Below are positions 51,368 through 60,213 of a stretch of 64,000 nucleotides of DNA, in pieces. Position 1 is the stretch's first letter; each line of letters begins with the position of its first letter. The stretch lies in NCBI RefSeq assembly GCF_042683045.1, contig NZ_JBHUIT010000017.1:124001-188000 (forward strand), read 5' to 3'. The notes under the pieces were generated by a model. That model was not told where the DNA came from and made no database searches. It worked only from the letters and a program-made list of their open reading frames with translations. The translations under genes and the position numbers were made by a program. Origin of the DNA: Luteolibacter algae. Its GTDB lineage: Bacteria > Verrucomicrobiota > Verrucomicrobiia > Verrucomicrobiales > Akkermansiaceae.

Positions 51368-53050
51368 ATGACACGACGTGCTAATTTTCTCCCATGGCTG
51401 CTCATAATTATCTGCTTTTTCACTGGTTTTGGTGAGTTGTTCGGTCAGGACGTGGCGCCGGGAGAGGAAGTTCGGCAGGAAATGGAAATTGTTGTCCAGG
51501 AAGAAGATGCTTCTCTGACAATTGATCAGAAAATCGATAATCTTTTCAAAAACTCCACAGGCTGGTTTGTTAGTGCGATTTTCTCCTCAGTTTCCATAGC
51601 AGGTTATGATGTATTATGGGTGGTTCTCTGGTTGGCAATCGCCGGAATGATCCTGACCGTCGCGTTCAAGTTTATCAACTTGCGGGCGTTTTCCCTGGCG
51701 CTCCGGACGGTGAAGGGAAAATACAGTGATGAAAGCGATCCCGGGAAAATCACTCACTTCCAGGCTTTGGCTACAGCTGTTTCCGGGACAGTTGGACTAG
51801 GCAATATCGCAGGTGTGGCGATTGGAATCTCAATGGCTGGGCCGGGCGTTGCCTTCTGGTTATTCCTAAGTGGCTTTCTCGGGATGGCGACAAAATTCGC
51901 CGAATGCACGCTGGGAATGAAATACCGGGAGATTGATAAAAAAGGAAATATCAGCGGGGGCGGAATGCAATATCTGAAGAAGGGCTTTGCCGAACGTGGG
52001 CTGAAGCCTGTGGGAGTAGTGCTGGCCATGCTGTTTGCTATTTTCTGTATCTTTGCATCATTCGGCGGAGGAAACGTTTTCCAGATCAATCAAGCCACCG
52101 CGCAGCTTCTCAATGTCACGGGCGGCGAAAGTAGCTATTTTGCTGATAAACAATGGATATTCGGGCTCATCATCGCGGTTGTCACAGGCTTGGTCATCAT
52201 CGGCGGGATCAATAGTATCGCACGTGTTACCTCGAAGCTCGTCCCACTGATGTGTGTGGTTTACGTCGTAAGCGCCTTGGTTGTATTGATTGTCAATGCA
52301 GCCCACATCCCAGTGGCAATCCAGGAAATCTTTGCGGAAGCCTTCAAGCCGCGTGCCGCTGTCACAGGTGGCTTTCTCGCCGCATTCATCTGGGGAATGA
52401 GACGGGCGACTTTCTCGAACGAAGCCGGTATTGGCTCCGCGCCGATAGCGCACTCCGCAGCCAAATCCAGAATGCCCGCCAGTGAAGGAATCGTGGCTCT
52501 GCTGGAGCCTTTTATCGATACCGTCGTGGTCTGCACGATGACTTCGTTGGTCCTGGTCACGACCATGCATTTCAACAGCGATACAGGAAACTTTTTGATC
52601 AATGGGAATTCATTTGAAATCGGCAACCCATCCAACAACAGCACGTCATTCGGCATTGGGCTGACCTCTGCCGCGTTCGAGACTGTGCACGGCGGCTTCA
52701 AGTATGTGCTCTTCATCTGCGTGCTGCTGTTCGCTTTTTCCACATTGATCACCTGGAGTTACTACGGTTTGCAGGCATGGGAGTATTTGTTTGGGAAAAA
52801 CTATTTCGTAGGTCTTACCTACAAGCTGATCTTCTGCGGTGTGATCGTAGCCGGCGCAGCTGCCTCTATGTCCAGTGCGATTGATTTCTCGGATGCATCG
52901 CTGTTCGCGATGAGTATCCCGAACTTGATCGGCGTTTATTTTCTCATGCCGGTAGTTGCGAAAGAGCTCTACAGGTTCCAGGTTTTCACACGCAACGTGG
53001 ATGCCGGAGACTCGCTCGATGAAGCCGAGATGAAAGCAAACGCGGAGTGA
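51368..53050 (+). CDS. alanine/glycine:cation symporter, AGCS family
   Basis: 560 residues from the ATG at 51368. A short N-terminal hydrophobic segment resembling a signal peptide and an acidic linker (QDVAPGEEVRQEMEIVVQEE) precede the transport core, an unusual extension for this family. The core has the diagnostic ALATAVSGTVGLGNIAGVAI near 137-156, WLFLSGFLGMATKFAECTLG, and FSNEAGIGSAPIAHSAA near 352-368, over about 10-11 helices. AGCS proteins import Ala or Gly with Na+. The helicase gene begins 49 bp downstream. Confidence 0.92.
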   Translation: MTRRANFLPWLLIIICFFTGFGELFGQDVAPGEEVRQEMEIVVQEEDASLTIDQKIDNLFKNSTGWFVSAIFSSVSIAGYDVLWVVLWLAIAGMILTVAFKFINLRAFSLALRTVKGKYSDESDPGKITHFQALATAVSGTVGLGNIAGVAIGISMAGPGVAFWLFLSGFLGMATKFAECTLGMKYREIDKKGNISGGGMQYLKKGFAERGLKPVGVVLAMLFAIFCIFASFGGGNVFQINQATAQLLNVTGGESSYFADKQWIFGLIIAVVTGLVIIGGINSIARVTSKLVPLMCVVYVVSALVVLIVNAAHIPVAIQEIFAEAFKPRAAVTGGFLAAFIWGMRRATFSNEAGIGSAPIAHSAAKSRMPASEGIVALLEPFIDTVVVCTMTSLVLVTTMHFNSDTGNFLINGNSFEIGNPSNNSTSFGIGLTSAAFETVHGGFKYVLFICVLLFAFSTLITWSYYGLQAWEYLFGKNYFVGLTYKLIFCGVIVAGAAASMSSAIDFSDASLFAMSIPNLIGVYFLMPVVAKELYRFQVFTRNVDAGDSLDEAEMKANAE

Positions 53051-53099
53051 TACGTCATCTCTAACGTTTCGATAAAATTGAGGGCAGGAACAGATACCT

Positions 53100-55136
53100 A
53101 TGGCGCGTGAATATAAACTACAGCGGAAAAGACCCGTATCCGCATCCGGAATCGACTACGCAAAGGTATTAAATACAGAGCAGTTCAAGGCGGTGACCTC
53201 GCCACCAGGTAAATCACTGGTGATTGCAGGAGCGGGCTCGGGTAAAACGCGCACATTGACTTACCGGGTTTCGTGGCTCTTGGATGAGGGAGAACGGGCA
53301 AGAAATATACTACTGCTGACATTCACCAATAAGGCCGCAAAGGAAATGGTGGAGCGGGTGAGATCGCTTGTCCCCGGAGATGTCTCCGATCTATGGGCCG
53401 GGACGTTCCACTCCATCTGCAATCGTATTTTACGCAGGCATGCGGAGGAGATTGGATTCACAAAATCCTTCTCAATTCTGGACCGCGATGACCAGAAATC
53501 GCTTATGAGCGGAGTGCTCGCCACTTGCGATATCGATACGAAGCAACGCAGATTTCCAAAACCGGACGTATTGATCTCCATGTTTAGCCTAATGGCGAAC
53601 ACGAATGTTTCTTTGGAAGAGCTGATCCGGGTGCGCTATCCGTATTTTGGAGAGTGGAAAGAGATCCTGGAGACAGTCCGCAGTAAATACATAGCGAAAA
53701 AGCGGGCAACAAACTCATTGGATTTCGATGATATGCTCAGCTTGACGGTAGACCTTTTCCGCAATCATCCAGATGTCCTGGCTATCTATCAGAAACGCTT
53801 CCGCCATATCCTTGTCGATGAGTATCAGGATACAAATTCTGTGCAGAGCGATTTGATCGATCTGCTCTCCGGAGAATCCAATAGCCTCATGGCGGTGGGG
53901 GATGACTCTCAATCAATCTATTCATGGCGGGGAGCTGAGGTGGATCATATTCTAAATTTCCAGCAGCGATATGTGGATTCCACCGTGCATACGATTGAAA
54001 CAAATTATCGCAGTGTGCCGGAGATTCTGGAGCTTTCCAACGCTGCAATTTCCATGAACAAAATGCGTTTTGAGAAGAATCTCAGATCGTCGCGTTCCGA
54101 AGTGGGAGCAAAGCCAGCTCTTGTGCCTTTGGAGGATCCCGCCACCCAGGCAAGCTTCGTTGCCCAGCGTATGCTGGAGCTGCGGGACGAAGGAATCGAG
54201 CTCTCTGAAATGGCGGTTCTGTATCGGGCACATTTCCAGAGCCTGGAAGTGCAGATGGAGCTCACACGCCGCGGAATCCCTTTCGGGATCACCAGCGGGC
54301 TAAGATTCTTCGAGCAAGCACATATCAAAGATGTGGCTGCGTTTCTACGCTTTGTGACAAATCGCAGAGACGAAGTCAGTTTCAAACGCATAGTTCAGAT
54401 GTTTCCCGGCTGTGGTCCCGGAACTTCCGAAAAACTCTGGCAAAGATGGTTGCTCGCGCCGGAGGCCGGGCAGGACGAGCTTCCCAAGAAGTGGTCGGAT
54501 ATATTCCTCAAATATCCGGTCCCCAAAAAGGCCGCGAAACATTGGGAGCAGCTTTGCTACACTCTCGATGAGCTTACTCCCGGAGGAAGGTTCGCCACCC
54601 CTGCTGAAATGCTATTCAGTGTTTTGGAGGGGGTATATGACGATTACCTGAAGGAAAGTTTCGATAATTACGAAGCACGCAGAGGTGATATCGAGCAGTT
54701 GATCCAATACGGGAGCTCTTTTGAAGATGTCCTGGAGTTTTTGGCACAGCTTTCATTGATGAGCACCACGGACGGTGATCCAACAGGGGATAAATCCGAG
54801 CGCGATGACGATAAGGTCACGCTCTCATCCATCCATCAGGCCAAAGGCCTAGAATGGAAGGTAGTGTTCATTGTCTGGCTAGTCGATGGTCAATTTCCCA
54901 ACGGACGAATTCTTGATTCCGATGACGAGGCGGCATTTGAAGAAGAGCGTAGACTCTTTTATGTCGCGTTGACCCGGGCAAAGGATGAGCTCTATCTGAG
55001 TTACCCGATGATGAATCCCAAAAGCTACACCGGAGATGTTCTCTGCCGGCCTTCCCGCTTTCTGGATGATTTTCCACAGGATCTGGTGGAAACATGGAGT
55101 GTGGGGAATGAGTGGACGGAGGATGATCCGTTTTGA
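53100..55136 (+). CDS. UvrD/PcrA/Rep-type superfamily 1 DNA helicase
   Basis: 678 residues. SF1 helicase motifs in order: Walker A AGAGSGKTRTL near 42-52, TFTNKAAKEMVERV near 75-88, Walker B LVDEYQDTNSVQ near 238-249, GDDSQSIYSWRGA near 267-279, the C-terminal SIHQAKGLEWKVVF near 576-589 and RRLFYVALTRAKDELYL near 617-633. It would unwind DNA 3' to 5' in repair or replication restart. It is shorter than E. coli UvrD (720 aa) and lacks its C-terminal basic tail. Which paralogue (UvrD, Rep or PcrA) cannot be told by eye. Confidence 0.93.
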   Translation: MAREYKLQRKRPVSASGIDYAKVLNTEQFKAVTSPPGKSLVIAGAGSGKTRTLTYRVSWLLDEGERARNILLLTFTNKAAKEMVERVRSLVPGDVSDLWAGTFHSICNRILRRHAEEIGFTKSFSILDRDDQKSLMSGVLATCDIDTKQRRFPKPDVLISMFSLMANTNVSLEELIRVRYPYFGEWKEILETVRSKYIAKKRATNSLDFDDMLSLTVDLFRNHPDVLAIYQKRFRHILVDEYQDTNSVQSDLIDLLSGESNSLMAVGDDSQSIYSWRGAEVDHILNFQQRYVDSTVHTIETNYRSVPEILELSNAAISMNKMRFEKNLRSSRSEVGAKPALVPLEDPATQASFVAQRMLELRDEGIELSEMAVLYRAHFQSLEVQMELTRRGIPFGITSGLRFFEQAHIKDVAAFLRFVTNRRDEVSFKRIVQMFPGCGPGTSEKLWQRWLLAPEAGQDELPKKWSDIFLKYPVPKKAAKHWEQLCYTLDELTPGGRFATPAEMLFSVLEGVYDDYLKESFDNYEARRGDIEQLIQYGSSFEDVLEFLAQLSLMSTTDGDPTGDKSERDDDKVTLSSIHQAKGLEWKVVFIVWLVDGQFPNGRILDSDDEAAFEEERRLFYVALTRAKDELYLSYPMMNPKSYTGDVLCRPSRFLDDFPQDLVETWSVGNEWTEDDPF

Positions 55137-55154
55137 CGCGCAGCCTGCTGCATA

Positions 55155-55186
55155 AAAAAAAGGCGAACCAATTTCGGTTCGCCTTC
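55155..55186 (-). terminator. terminator of the bactofilin gene
   Basis: AAGGCGAACC (55160-55169) pairs perfectly with GGTTCGCCTT (55176-55185). A run of eight As lies on its left in the plus strand, so the minus strand reads stem then Ts. It ends the bactofilin transcript; the helicase gene can use only the hairpin. Confidence 0.85.
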
Positions 55187-55229
55187 GGGAAAGTTTATTA
55201 GGCCATTCCGCATCGGAGGATTTCCCGGA

Positions 55230-55550
55230 TCAGCCACCGATCTCGGTTCTACCACAGAGCTGGGCACCTTCTTCCATGGAGAAAACCTTCGACTTGATGT
55301 CACCATTGATTTTGGACTTATCTTTTAGCTCACAGCGCTGGGATGTGATCTTGCCTTCGACATTCCCGTAAACCTTTACATCGCCTGCGGTGACATCGCC
55401 TTTGACTTGGGCATTTTCGCCGATGGTGACCTTGCCTTTGTCCGACATGATTTCGCCCTCGATTTTACCATCGATGATCATGTCGTTGGAGAAGCGGATT
55501 GAACCAATGATTTCGATACCGGTGGAGAGGACGTTTGTCGCATTTGCCAT
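55230..55550 (-). CDS. bactofilin-family polymer-forming cytoskeletal protein
   Basis: 106 residues from the ATG at 55550 (an ATG five codons upstream is an alternative). The chain is a right-handed beta-helix with short hydrophobic repeats at about 6-7-residue spacing: IEIIGSIRFSNDMIIDGKIE, VTIGENAQVKGDVTAGDVKV, VEGKITSQRCELKDKSKING. This is the bactofilin (DUF583) pattern. Bactofilins self-assemble without nucleotide and organise cell-wall enzymes or cell shape. The protein is nearly all core domain with very short tails. It diverges from the FHA gene. Confidence 0.92.
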   Translation of the reverse strand: MANATNVLSTGIEIIGSIRFSNDMIIDGKIEGEIMSDKGKVTIGENAQVKGDVTAGDVKVYGNVEGKITSQRCELKDKSKINGDIKSKVFSMEEGAQLCGRTEIGG

Positions 55551-55679
55551 AACGCAATCAAACAAGCAGAATGATTGGCGGCTTGCAATGGTAAAGAATT
55601 CTGAAATTGGAACGATTTTTCAGATGCATGATTTTTCGTTTTCGAGTTAGAATCTAGGAAACGAAACCGTTTACCTACC

Positions 55680-56336
55680 ATGCCACGAGTCATCATCACC
55701 GTCCCGGAACAAAATCCACAGCCTTACAGATTCCAACTGGACCGCATGGTGGTAAGTATAGGGCGAGGAAGTGATAATGATATCGTGGTGGATTCCGGAT
55801 CCGTATCCAGCAGGCATGCCGAGATGCATCGAGTCGAGGGAGGCTATGAGTTGGCGGATGTGGGCTCGACCAATGGTATCAAATACAACGAATCTCGGCA
55901 GCAGATCGTATCCCTGCGCTCGGGCATGAGTGTGAAGCTCGGTGACGTATCCTTTGATTTTTCGCTTACTGAGGAAGAACTGGAAGTTCTCGCACGTGAA
56001 AGGCCGATCGATCAAACACCTGTTACCAAGGAGCCTGCGATTGAGACACCATTGCCGCCAGCAGCGGCGCCAAGGCAAAGAGCTGAGCCCCGCCGGCGCC
56101 CGGCATATACTCCTGTCAAGCAAAGCTCGGGAGGTGGCTTCGGATCAATCTTGGTTTTTCTTATTCTCGCGGCGGCGGCATTTTATGCCGGAATGGAGGT
56201 TCGCTATCGAAAGGATCCCAATACGGCGGATTCTCTATATCAGGCTATAATGGAGAAAATCGAAGCGGATAAGGCTGCTTCAAAGCCCGGGCAGGCAGTC
56301 GATACGGTGCCGGCTGAGGTTCCTCCCGCCGAGTGA
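55680..56336 (+). CDS. FHA-domain membrane protein
   Basis: 218 residues. An N-terminal FHA phosphothreonine-binding domain (about 1-100) shows VSIGRGSDNDIVVDSGSVSS with SRHAEMH, and the DVGSTNGIKYN loop; the Arg, Ser, His and Asn of the phosphopeptide site are all kept. A Pro/Arg-rich linker (about 118-148) leads to one transmembrane helix (about 155-171, SILVFLILAAAAFYAGMEV), so the FHA domain would be cytosolic and the short C-terminal tail periplasmic. It may read Ser/Thr kinase signals at the envelope; no kinase is in this window. It is divergent from bactofilin. Confidence 0.9.
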   Translation: MPRVIITVPEQNPQPYRFQLDRMVVSIGRGSDNDIVVDSGSVSSRHAEMHRVEGGYELADVGSTNGIKYNESRQQIVSLRSGMSVKLGDVSFDFSLTEEELEVLARERPIDQTPVTKEPAIETPLPPAAAPRQRAEPRRRPAYTPVKQSSGGGFGSILVFLILAAAAFYAGMEVRYRKDPNTADSLYQAIMEKIEADKAASKPGQAVDTVPAEVPPAE

Positions 56337-56361
56337 TCGTGATTTTCCAAATGAGCAAAAT

Positions 56362-56395
56362 AAAAAGCCGGTCAATCATCTGACCGGCTTTTTTG
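56362..56395. terminator. bidirectional terminator between the FHA gene and ychF
   Basis: AGCCGGTCA (56366-56374) pairs perfectly with TGACCGGCT (56381-56389). A-run before and T-run after let it work on both strands, ending the FHA gene and ychF. Confidence 0.88.
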
Positions 56396-56430
56396 TTAAG
56401 AATGAAGAATCGTCCCGAAAGGGAGGGGGA

Positions 56431-57546
56431 TCAGACGTTGAAGCGGAATTCGATCACGTCACCATCTTTCACAACGTATTCCTTGCCTTCGATCCGGACC
56501 TTCCCGGCTTCCTTCGCTGCGGATTTAGTTCCGGCCGCGACCAAGTCATCGTAGTGAACGACTTCCGCGGCAATGAATCCCCGTTCGAAATCCGTGTGGA
56601 TGACTCCTGCGGCGGCGGGAGCTTTGTCTCCTGCGGTAATGGTCCAAGCACGAGTTTCCTGAACTCCTGTGGTGAGATAGGTGCGAAGGCCGAGCAAATG
56701 GTAAACGCCACGGATCAGGCCGGAGACTCCGGAATCTTTGACTCCCATATCGGCAAGAAACTCCGCAGACTCTTCAGGAGAAAGATCGGAAAGCTCCTCT
56801 TCTATGCGAGCGGAGATGACAACGGCCTCAGCGCCGGAGTGCTCGGCCGCGAATTTTCTGACCAGTGCCACTTGTGGATGCGAGTCCGGATTTTCCGTTG
56901 CTCCGGCCAGCTCGTCCTCGGACACGTTGCAGGCGTAGATGGTGCGTTTGGAAGAGAGTAGAAAGAATCCCTTTACGATCTCCGCATCTTCCGAGGAGAA
57001 ATCCAGGGTGAGGGCTGGCTTGCCGGCATCCAGATGCGGCATGATAATATCAATGAGTTCAACCTCCTTTTTGGACTCCTTGTCGCCACTTTTCGCTTTC
57101 TTCTCCCGCGAGCTGCGACGTTTTTCAAGGGCGGCCATGTCCGCAAGGATTAGCTCGGCATTGATGATCTCGATGTCCCGGATCGGGTTTACAGAACCGA
57201 GCTCATGAATGATATCGTCATTTTCAAAACACCGGACGACTTGCACGATGGCATCTGTTTCGCGGATGTTGGCGAGGAACTTATTTCCCAGGCCGGCTCC
57301 TTCCGATGCGCCTTCAACCAGGCCGGCAATATCGACAAACTCGATGGCAGTTGGGACCAGCTTGTTGGAACCGGAGATTTTAGAAAGGACCGCAAGACGA
57401 TCATCGGGAACCATGACCATTCCCACATTCGGATCTATGGTGCAAAATGGATAGTTCGCAGCCTCCGCCTTGCGGGTGCGGGTGACTGCATTAAAAAGAG
57501 TTGATTTTCCGACGTTTGGTAAGCCTACGATTCCTGCTTTGAGCAT
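56431..57546 (-). CDS. ychF: ribosome-associated P-loop ATPase YchF (Obg family)
   Basis: 371 residues, close to the usual 363. The N-terminal G domain begins MLKAGIVGLPNVGKSTLFNA (Walker A GLPNVGKS), with the family VDIAGLVEGASEGAGLGNKF segment near 71-90. In place of the GTPase NKxD motif there is NVSED, in line with YchF preferring ATP. The C-terminal TGS-like domain contains VIHTDFERGFIAAEVVHYDD and ends VVKDGDVIEFRFNV. It binds ribosomes and modulates stress responses. Convergent with the FHA gene, divergent from rplM. Confidence 0.96.
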   Translation of the reverse strand: MLKAGIVGLPNVGKSTLFNAVTRTRKAEAANYPFCTIDPNVGMVMVPDDRLAVLSKISGSNKLVPTAIEFVDIAGLVEGASEGAGLGNKFLANIRETDAIVQVVRCFENDDIIHELGSVNPIRDIEIINAELILADMAALEKRRSSREKKAKSGDKESKKEVELIDIIMPHLDAGKPALTLDFSSEDAEIVKGFFLLSSKRTIYACNVSEDELAGATENPDSHPQVALVRKFAAEHSGAEAVVISARIEEELSDLSPEESAEFLADMGVKDSGVSGLIRGVYHLLGLRTYLTTGVQETRAWTITAGDKAPAAAGVIHTDFERGFIAAEVVHYDDLVAAGTKSAAKEAGKVRIEGKEYVVKDGDVIEFRFNV

Positions 57547-57693
57547 AGCGCGCGCAGATTGCGCAGGGGAAAGGCCTTGGGCGAGAGAAATTTACACGAT
57601 ATTGAAAGCTTTCCTATAACATCGAAAATGGGCATGCTGGGGCCAGAGGGCAAACGATCGGAAAAAATCTTGGGAAAACGTGGTATTTCCCGG

Positions 57694-57722
57694 TTGACAG
57701 CCATCAGTCAGCTGCCTAGGTT
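57694..57722 (+). promoter_or_regulatory. possible promoter of rplM-rpsI
   Basis: A perfect TTGACA (57694-57699) and a weak TAGGTT (57717-57722) are separated by 17 bases, giving a leader of about 57 bases before rplM. The -10 matches poorly. Confidence 0.4.
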
Positions 57723-57785
57723 TCGCGCCCCTTCGGGTAGGTGCATCGTCATACTTATCCTGTAAGGCTTCCCTATTATATTGAA

Positions 57786-58217
57786 ATGAAGACATTTTCC
57801 GCCAAGCCACAAGAAGTTGACCGCAAATGGTATGTGATCGACGCCAAAGGCAAAGTCCTCGGCCAAGTTGCCGTGGAAGCCGCACGTTTGCTCCGTGGCA
57901 AACAAAAGCCTACGTTCACCACTCACGTTGATACCGGCGATTTCGTCGTAGTGATCAATGCGGATCAATGCGTCCTTAGTGGTAACAAGGAAACTGACAA
58001 GATCTACACTCGCTTCACCGGTTACGTCGGCGGCAAGAAGGTTGAAACTCCGCAGAAGCTTCGCGAGCGCCGTCCAGTGCTTCTCGTGGAACGCGCTGTT
58101 TGGGGTATGATCCCGAAAACACGTCTTGGCCGTGCTCAATTTGGTAAGCTCAAGGTTTACGCCGGCGAGACACATCCACATGAAGCCCAAGCTCCTACGG
58201 TTTACGAGGTTCGCTAA
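57786..58217 (+). CDS. rplM: 50S ribosomal protein L13
   Basis: 143 residues from the ATG at 57786, typical for L13, an early-assembling large-subunit protein. Family segments: MKTFSAKPQEVDRKWYVIDA at the start, LGQVAVEAARLLRGKQKPTF near 24-43, GDFVVVINADQCVLSGNKET near 50-69, VWGMIPKTRLGRAQFGKLKV near 106-125 and a YAGETHPHEAQ end. The conserved pair rplM-rpsI is kept with a 24-bp gap. A promoter-like TTGACA lies upstream. Confidence 0.97.
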   Translation: MKTFSAKPQEVDRKWYVIDAKGKVLGQVAVEAARLLRGKQKPTFTTHVDTGDFVVVINADQCVLSGNKETDKIYTRFTGYVGGKKVETPQKLRERRPVLLVERAVWGMIPKTRLGRAQFGKLKVYAGETHPHEAQAPTVYEVR

Positions 58218-58241
58218 TCCCATTAAAATTCTCTCATTATT

Positions 58242-58637
58242 ATGCCAGCTACTGCCACACAAAGCTCCACAGGACGCCGCAAAACCGCTGTTGCCCGTGT
58301 TTGGGTAACCGAAGGTTCCGGAGAAATGACCATCAACGGTCTTTCCTTCGAGGATTATCTTCCAACTATCGACCTTCAGAATTCGGTGATTGCACCGTTC
58401 CAAGTTGTGAACATGGTCAATAAGTTCGACGTAAAAGTCATCGTTAAGGGCGGTGGCAAGCATGCTCAAGCGATTGCGATTCGTCACGCGATCTCCCGTT
58501 CTCTTACTCAGTTTGATCCCGAGAACCGCAAGCTTATCAAGCCAGCCGGCTTCCTCACACGTGACCCACGTATGAAAGAACGTAAGAAACCAGGTCAACC
58601 GGGCGCACGTGCTCGTTTCCAGTTCTCGAAACGTTAA
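58242..58637 (+). CDS. rpsI: 30S ribosomal protein S9
   Basis: 131 residues. Diagnostic features are TGRRKTAVARVWVTEGSGEM near the start, HAQAIAIRHAISRSLTQFDP near 76-95 and the basic C-terminus RARFQFSKR, which in S9 reaches the ribosomal P site and contacts tRNA. RDPRMKERKKPGQPGARARF is also typical. It follows rplM in the universal order. A strong hairpin terminator lies 28 bp after the stop. Confidence 0.97.
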   Translation: MPATATQSSTGRRKTAVARVWVTEGSGEMTINGLSFEDYLPTIDLQNSVIAPFQVVNMVNKFDVKVIVKGGGKHAQAIAIRHAISRSLTQFDPENRKLIKPAGFLTRDPRMKERKKPGQPGARARFQFSKR

Positions 58638-58665
58638 TCATAACAGTTTTTCAGTCTTCAGAGAG

Positions 58666-58693
58666 GCAGCATCGAAAGATGCTGCTTTTTTTT
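58666..58693 (+). terminator. Rho-independent terminator of rplM-rpsI
   Basis: GCAGCATC (58666-58673) pairs perfectly with GATGCTGC (58678-58685) around a stable GAAA tetraloop, followed by eight Ts. Confidence 0.93.
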
Positions 58694-58742
58694 GTTCAGA
58701 TTTAGCGCAACTAAACGTGAACGGATGGGTTATGTAGTTTTT

Positions 58743-60110
58743 ATGAAAACAAACTATTTGATTCCAGGTGTAGCTCTCGCAATCGGATTGGGAATTGGTT
58801 TCGGCGTAGGTAAAAAGGGCGGTGCTTCCTCTGCTGAGTCGGTAGTCGACGGATTGGAAATGAGGACCCGCTCTTCAATGGACCGCGCGTCATCAGAGCG
58901 AAGCTCCAGCAGTGGCAGGGATAGCAAAGTCCGTAGTGTTGAAGAAATCTATCGAAAGCCCGGCCAGAGCAATAGAGTCCAGGCGCTTCTCGATTATTAC
59001 GCGAATCTCAGCCCGGATGAATTTTCGCTGGAAGCGGAAAAACTTGATAATATGCCGTTCAACGAACGCATTTTGGCCTCGGTCTTACTGTTTGGAAAAT
59101 GGGCGGAAGTCGATCCTACAGCCGCGATGGCTTTCACCGATACAATGGGTATGGCCGGAGCATTTGCGCGGCCAACGGTCTTGCAAGGGTGGGCCAGCAC
59201 AGACCCTGTGAATGCCGCGAAATATTATACGGATAATCCCGGCCAGTTTGCGATGATGAACATGATGGGTGGAGGTAGAGGTGGACAGGATCCCGGCTCG
59301 ATCATTGCCAGCGAGTGGGCAAAACAAGATCCTAAGGCGGCCATGGAGTGGGCTGCTGCCCTAGGGACGAAGAGCGGGGAGGCAATGACCTCGGTCGTTT
59401 CCGAGGTCGCGAAGACCGATCCCAAAAAAGCGGCGGAGATGGCAGGAGCCATGGATGAGAAATCCCGGGGCGATGCCTACGAGGCTATCGCAAAGCAATG
59501 GGGCACTCAGAATTTTTCTGAAGCTCTGGCTTGGGCAAATTCATTGCCAGAGGATCAGCGCGGCCTGGCCTTGGCCTCAGCCATTGAAGGCCTGGCACAA
59601 TCGAGCCCAGAACTGGCAGCTCAGGAAATTGGAAAATTGAGCGATAAGGATGCTCAAAGAAACGCTATACCTACGGTTGCAAAAAATTACGCACGTCAGG
59701 ATGTTCAGGGCTCGATGGATTGGTTGAAAAGCATTGATAACGAGCAAGCCGTCAGAGATACGATGCGGGAGGTGATGCCTATCTGGACAGCATCCGATAG
59801 CACTGCGGCACTTGCCTTTGTGAAGTCCCAAAGCTCCCCGGATCTGAAAGATAGTGCCGCGCAGTCCTACATATTCAGCAACAGCACAGCCAATCCGGCG
59901 GATCTTATCGAGGTGGCTTCACTCATCACTGATGAGCGTGATCAGAGCCGTGCGACAAGTGTCGTTGCGGCCCGCTGGATGCAAACGGACAAGGCGGCGG
60001 CGACTGACTTTATCAACAGCAATAGCTCAATATCCCCCGAGATGAAACAACGGTTGATCAGTGGTCAAAGCATGTGGGGTGGCGATAGGGGCCGGGGAAG
60101 AGGCCGCTAG
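58743..60110 (+). CDS. exported or membrane-anchored helical-repeat protein with RG-rich tail
   Basis: 455 residues from the ATG at 58743. One hydrophobic N-terminal segment (about 6-22, YLIPGVALAIGLGIGFGVG) is an anchor or signal. From about residue 120 a degenerate repeat of 30-40 residues recurs at least nine times, with a core like W-A-x-x-D-P-x-A-A: WAEVDPTAAMAF, WASTDPVNAAKYY, WAKQDPKAAMEWA, VAKTDPKKAAEMA, WGTQNFSEALAWA and later copies. This predicts an alpha solenoid. The last residues, GGDRGRGRGR, are an RG tail. No named family; a protein-binding scaffold is inferred. Similar repeat proteins seem common in Verrucomicrobia. Confidence 0.7.
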   Translation: MKTNYLIPGVALAIGLGIGFGVGKKGGASSAESVVDGLEMRTRSSMDRASSERSSSSGRDSKVRSVEEIYRKPGQSNRVQALLDYYANLSPDEFSLEAEKLDNMPFNERILASVLLFGKWAEVDPTAAMAFTDTMGMAGAFARPTVLQGWASTDPVNAAKYYTDNPGQFAMMNMMGGGRGGQDPGSIIASEWAKQDPKAAMEWAAALGTKSGEAMTSVVSEVAKTDPKKAAEMAGAMDEKSRGDAYEAIAKQWGTQNFSEALAWANSLPEDQRGLALASAIEGLAQSSPELAAQEIGKLSDKDAQRNAIPTVAKNYARQDVQGSMDWLKSIDNEQAVRDTMREVMPIWTASDSTAALAFVKSQSSPDLKDSAAQSYIFSNSTANPADLIEVASLITDERDQSRATSVVAARWMQTDKAAATDFINSNSSISPEMKQRLISGQSMWGGDRGRGRGR

Positions 60111-60180
60111 TCTGATAATCCCAGACTTCCATTTAATCCGCAGGTTTTCCACTGCCCCTGATGATACGTTGCAGGGTCAG

Positions 60181-60210
60181 AGGAAAGGCTGCGGCTTTCT
60201 TTTTTTAGGA
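60181..60210 (+). terminator. weak terminator after the helical-repeat gene
   Basis: GAAAG (60183-60187) can pair with CTTTC (60195-60199) with one further C-G pair inside, followed by a run of seven Ts. The stem is short, so confidence is modest. Confidence 0.45.
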
Positions 60211-60213
60211 TGC

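Noticed and set aside
57708..58598. Minus-strand ORF of 296 codons across rplM and rpsI
   Set aside because: Antisense shadow of two ribosomal protein genes.
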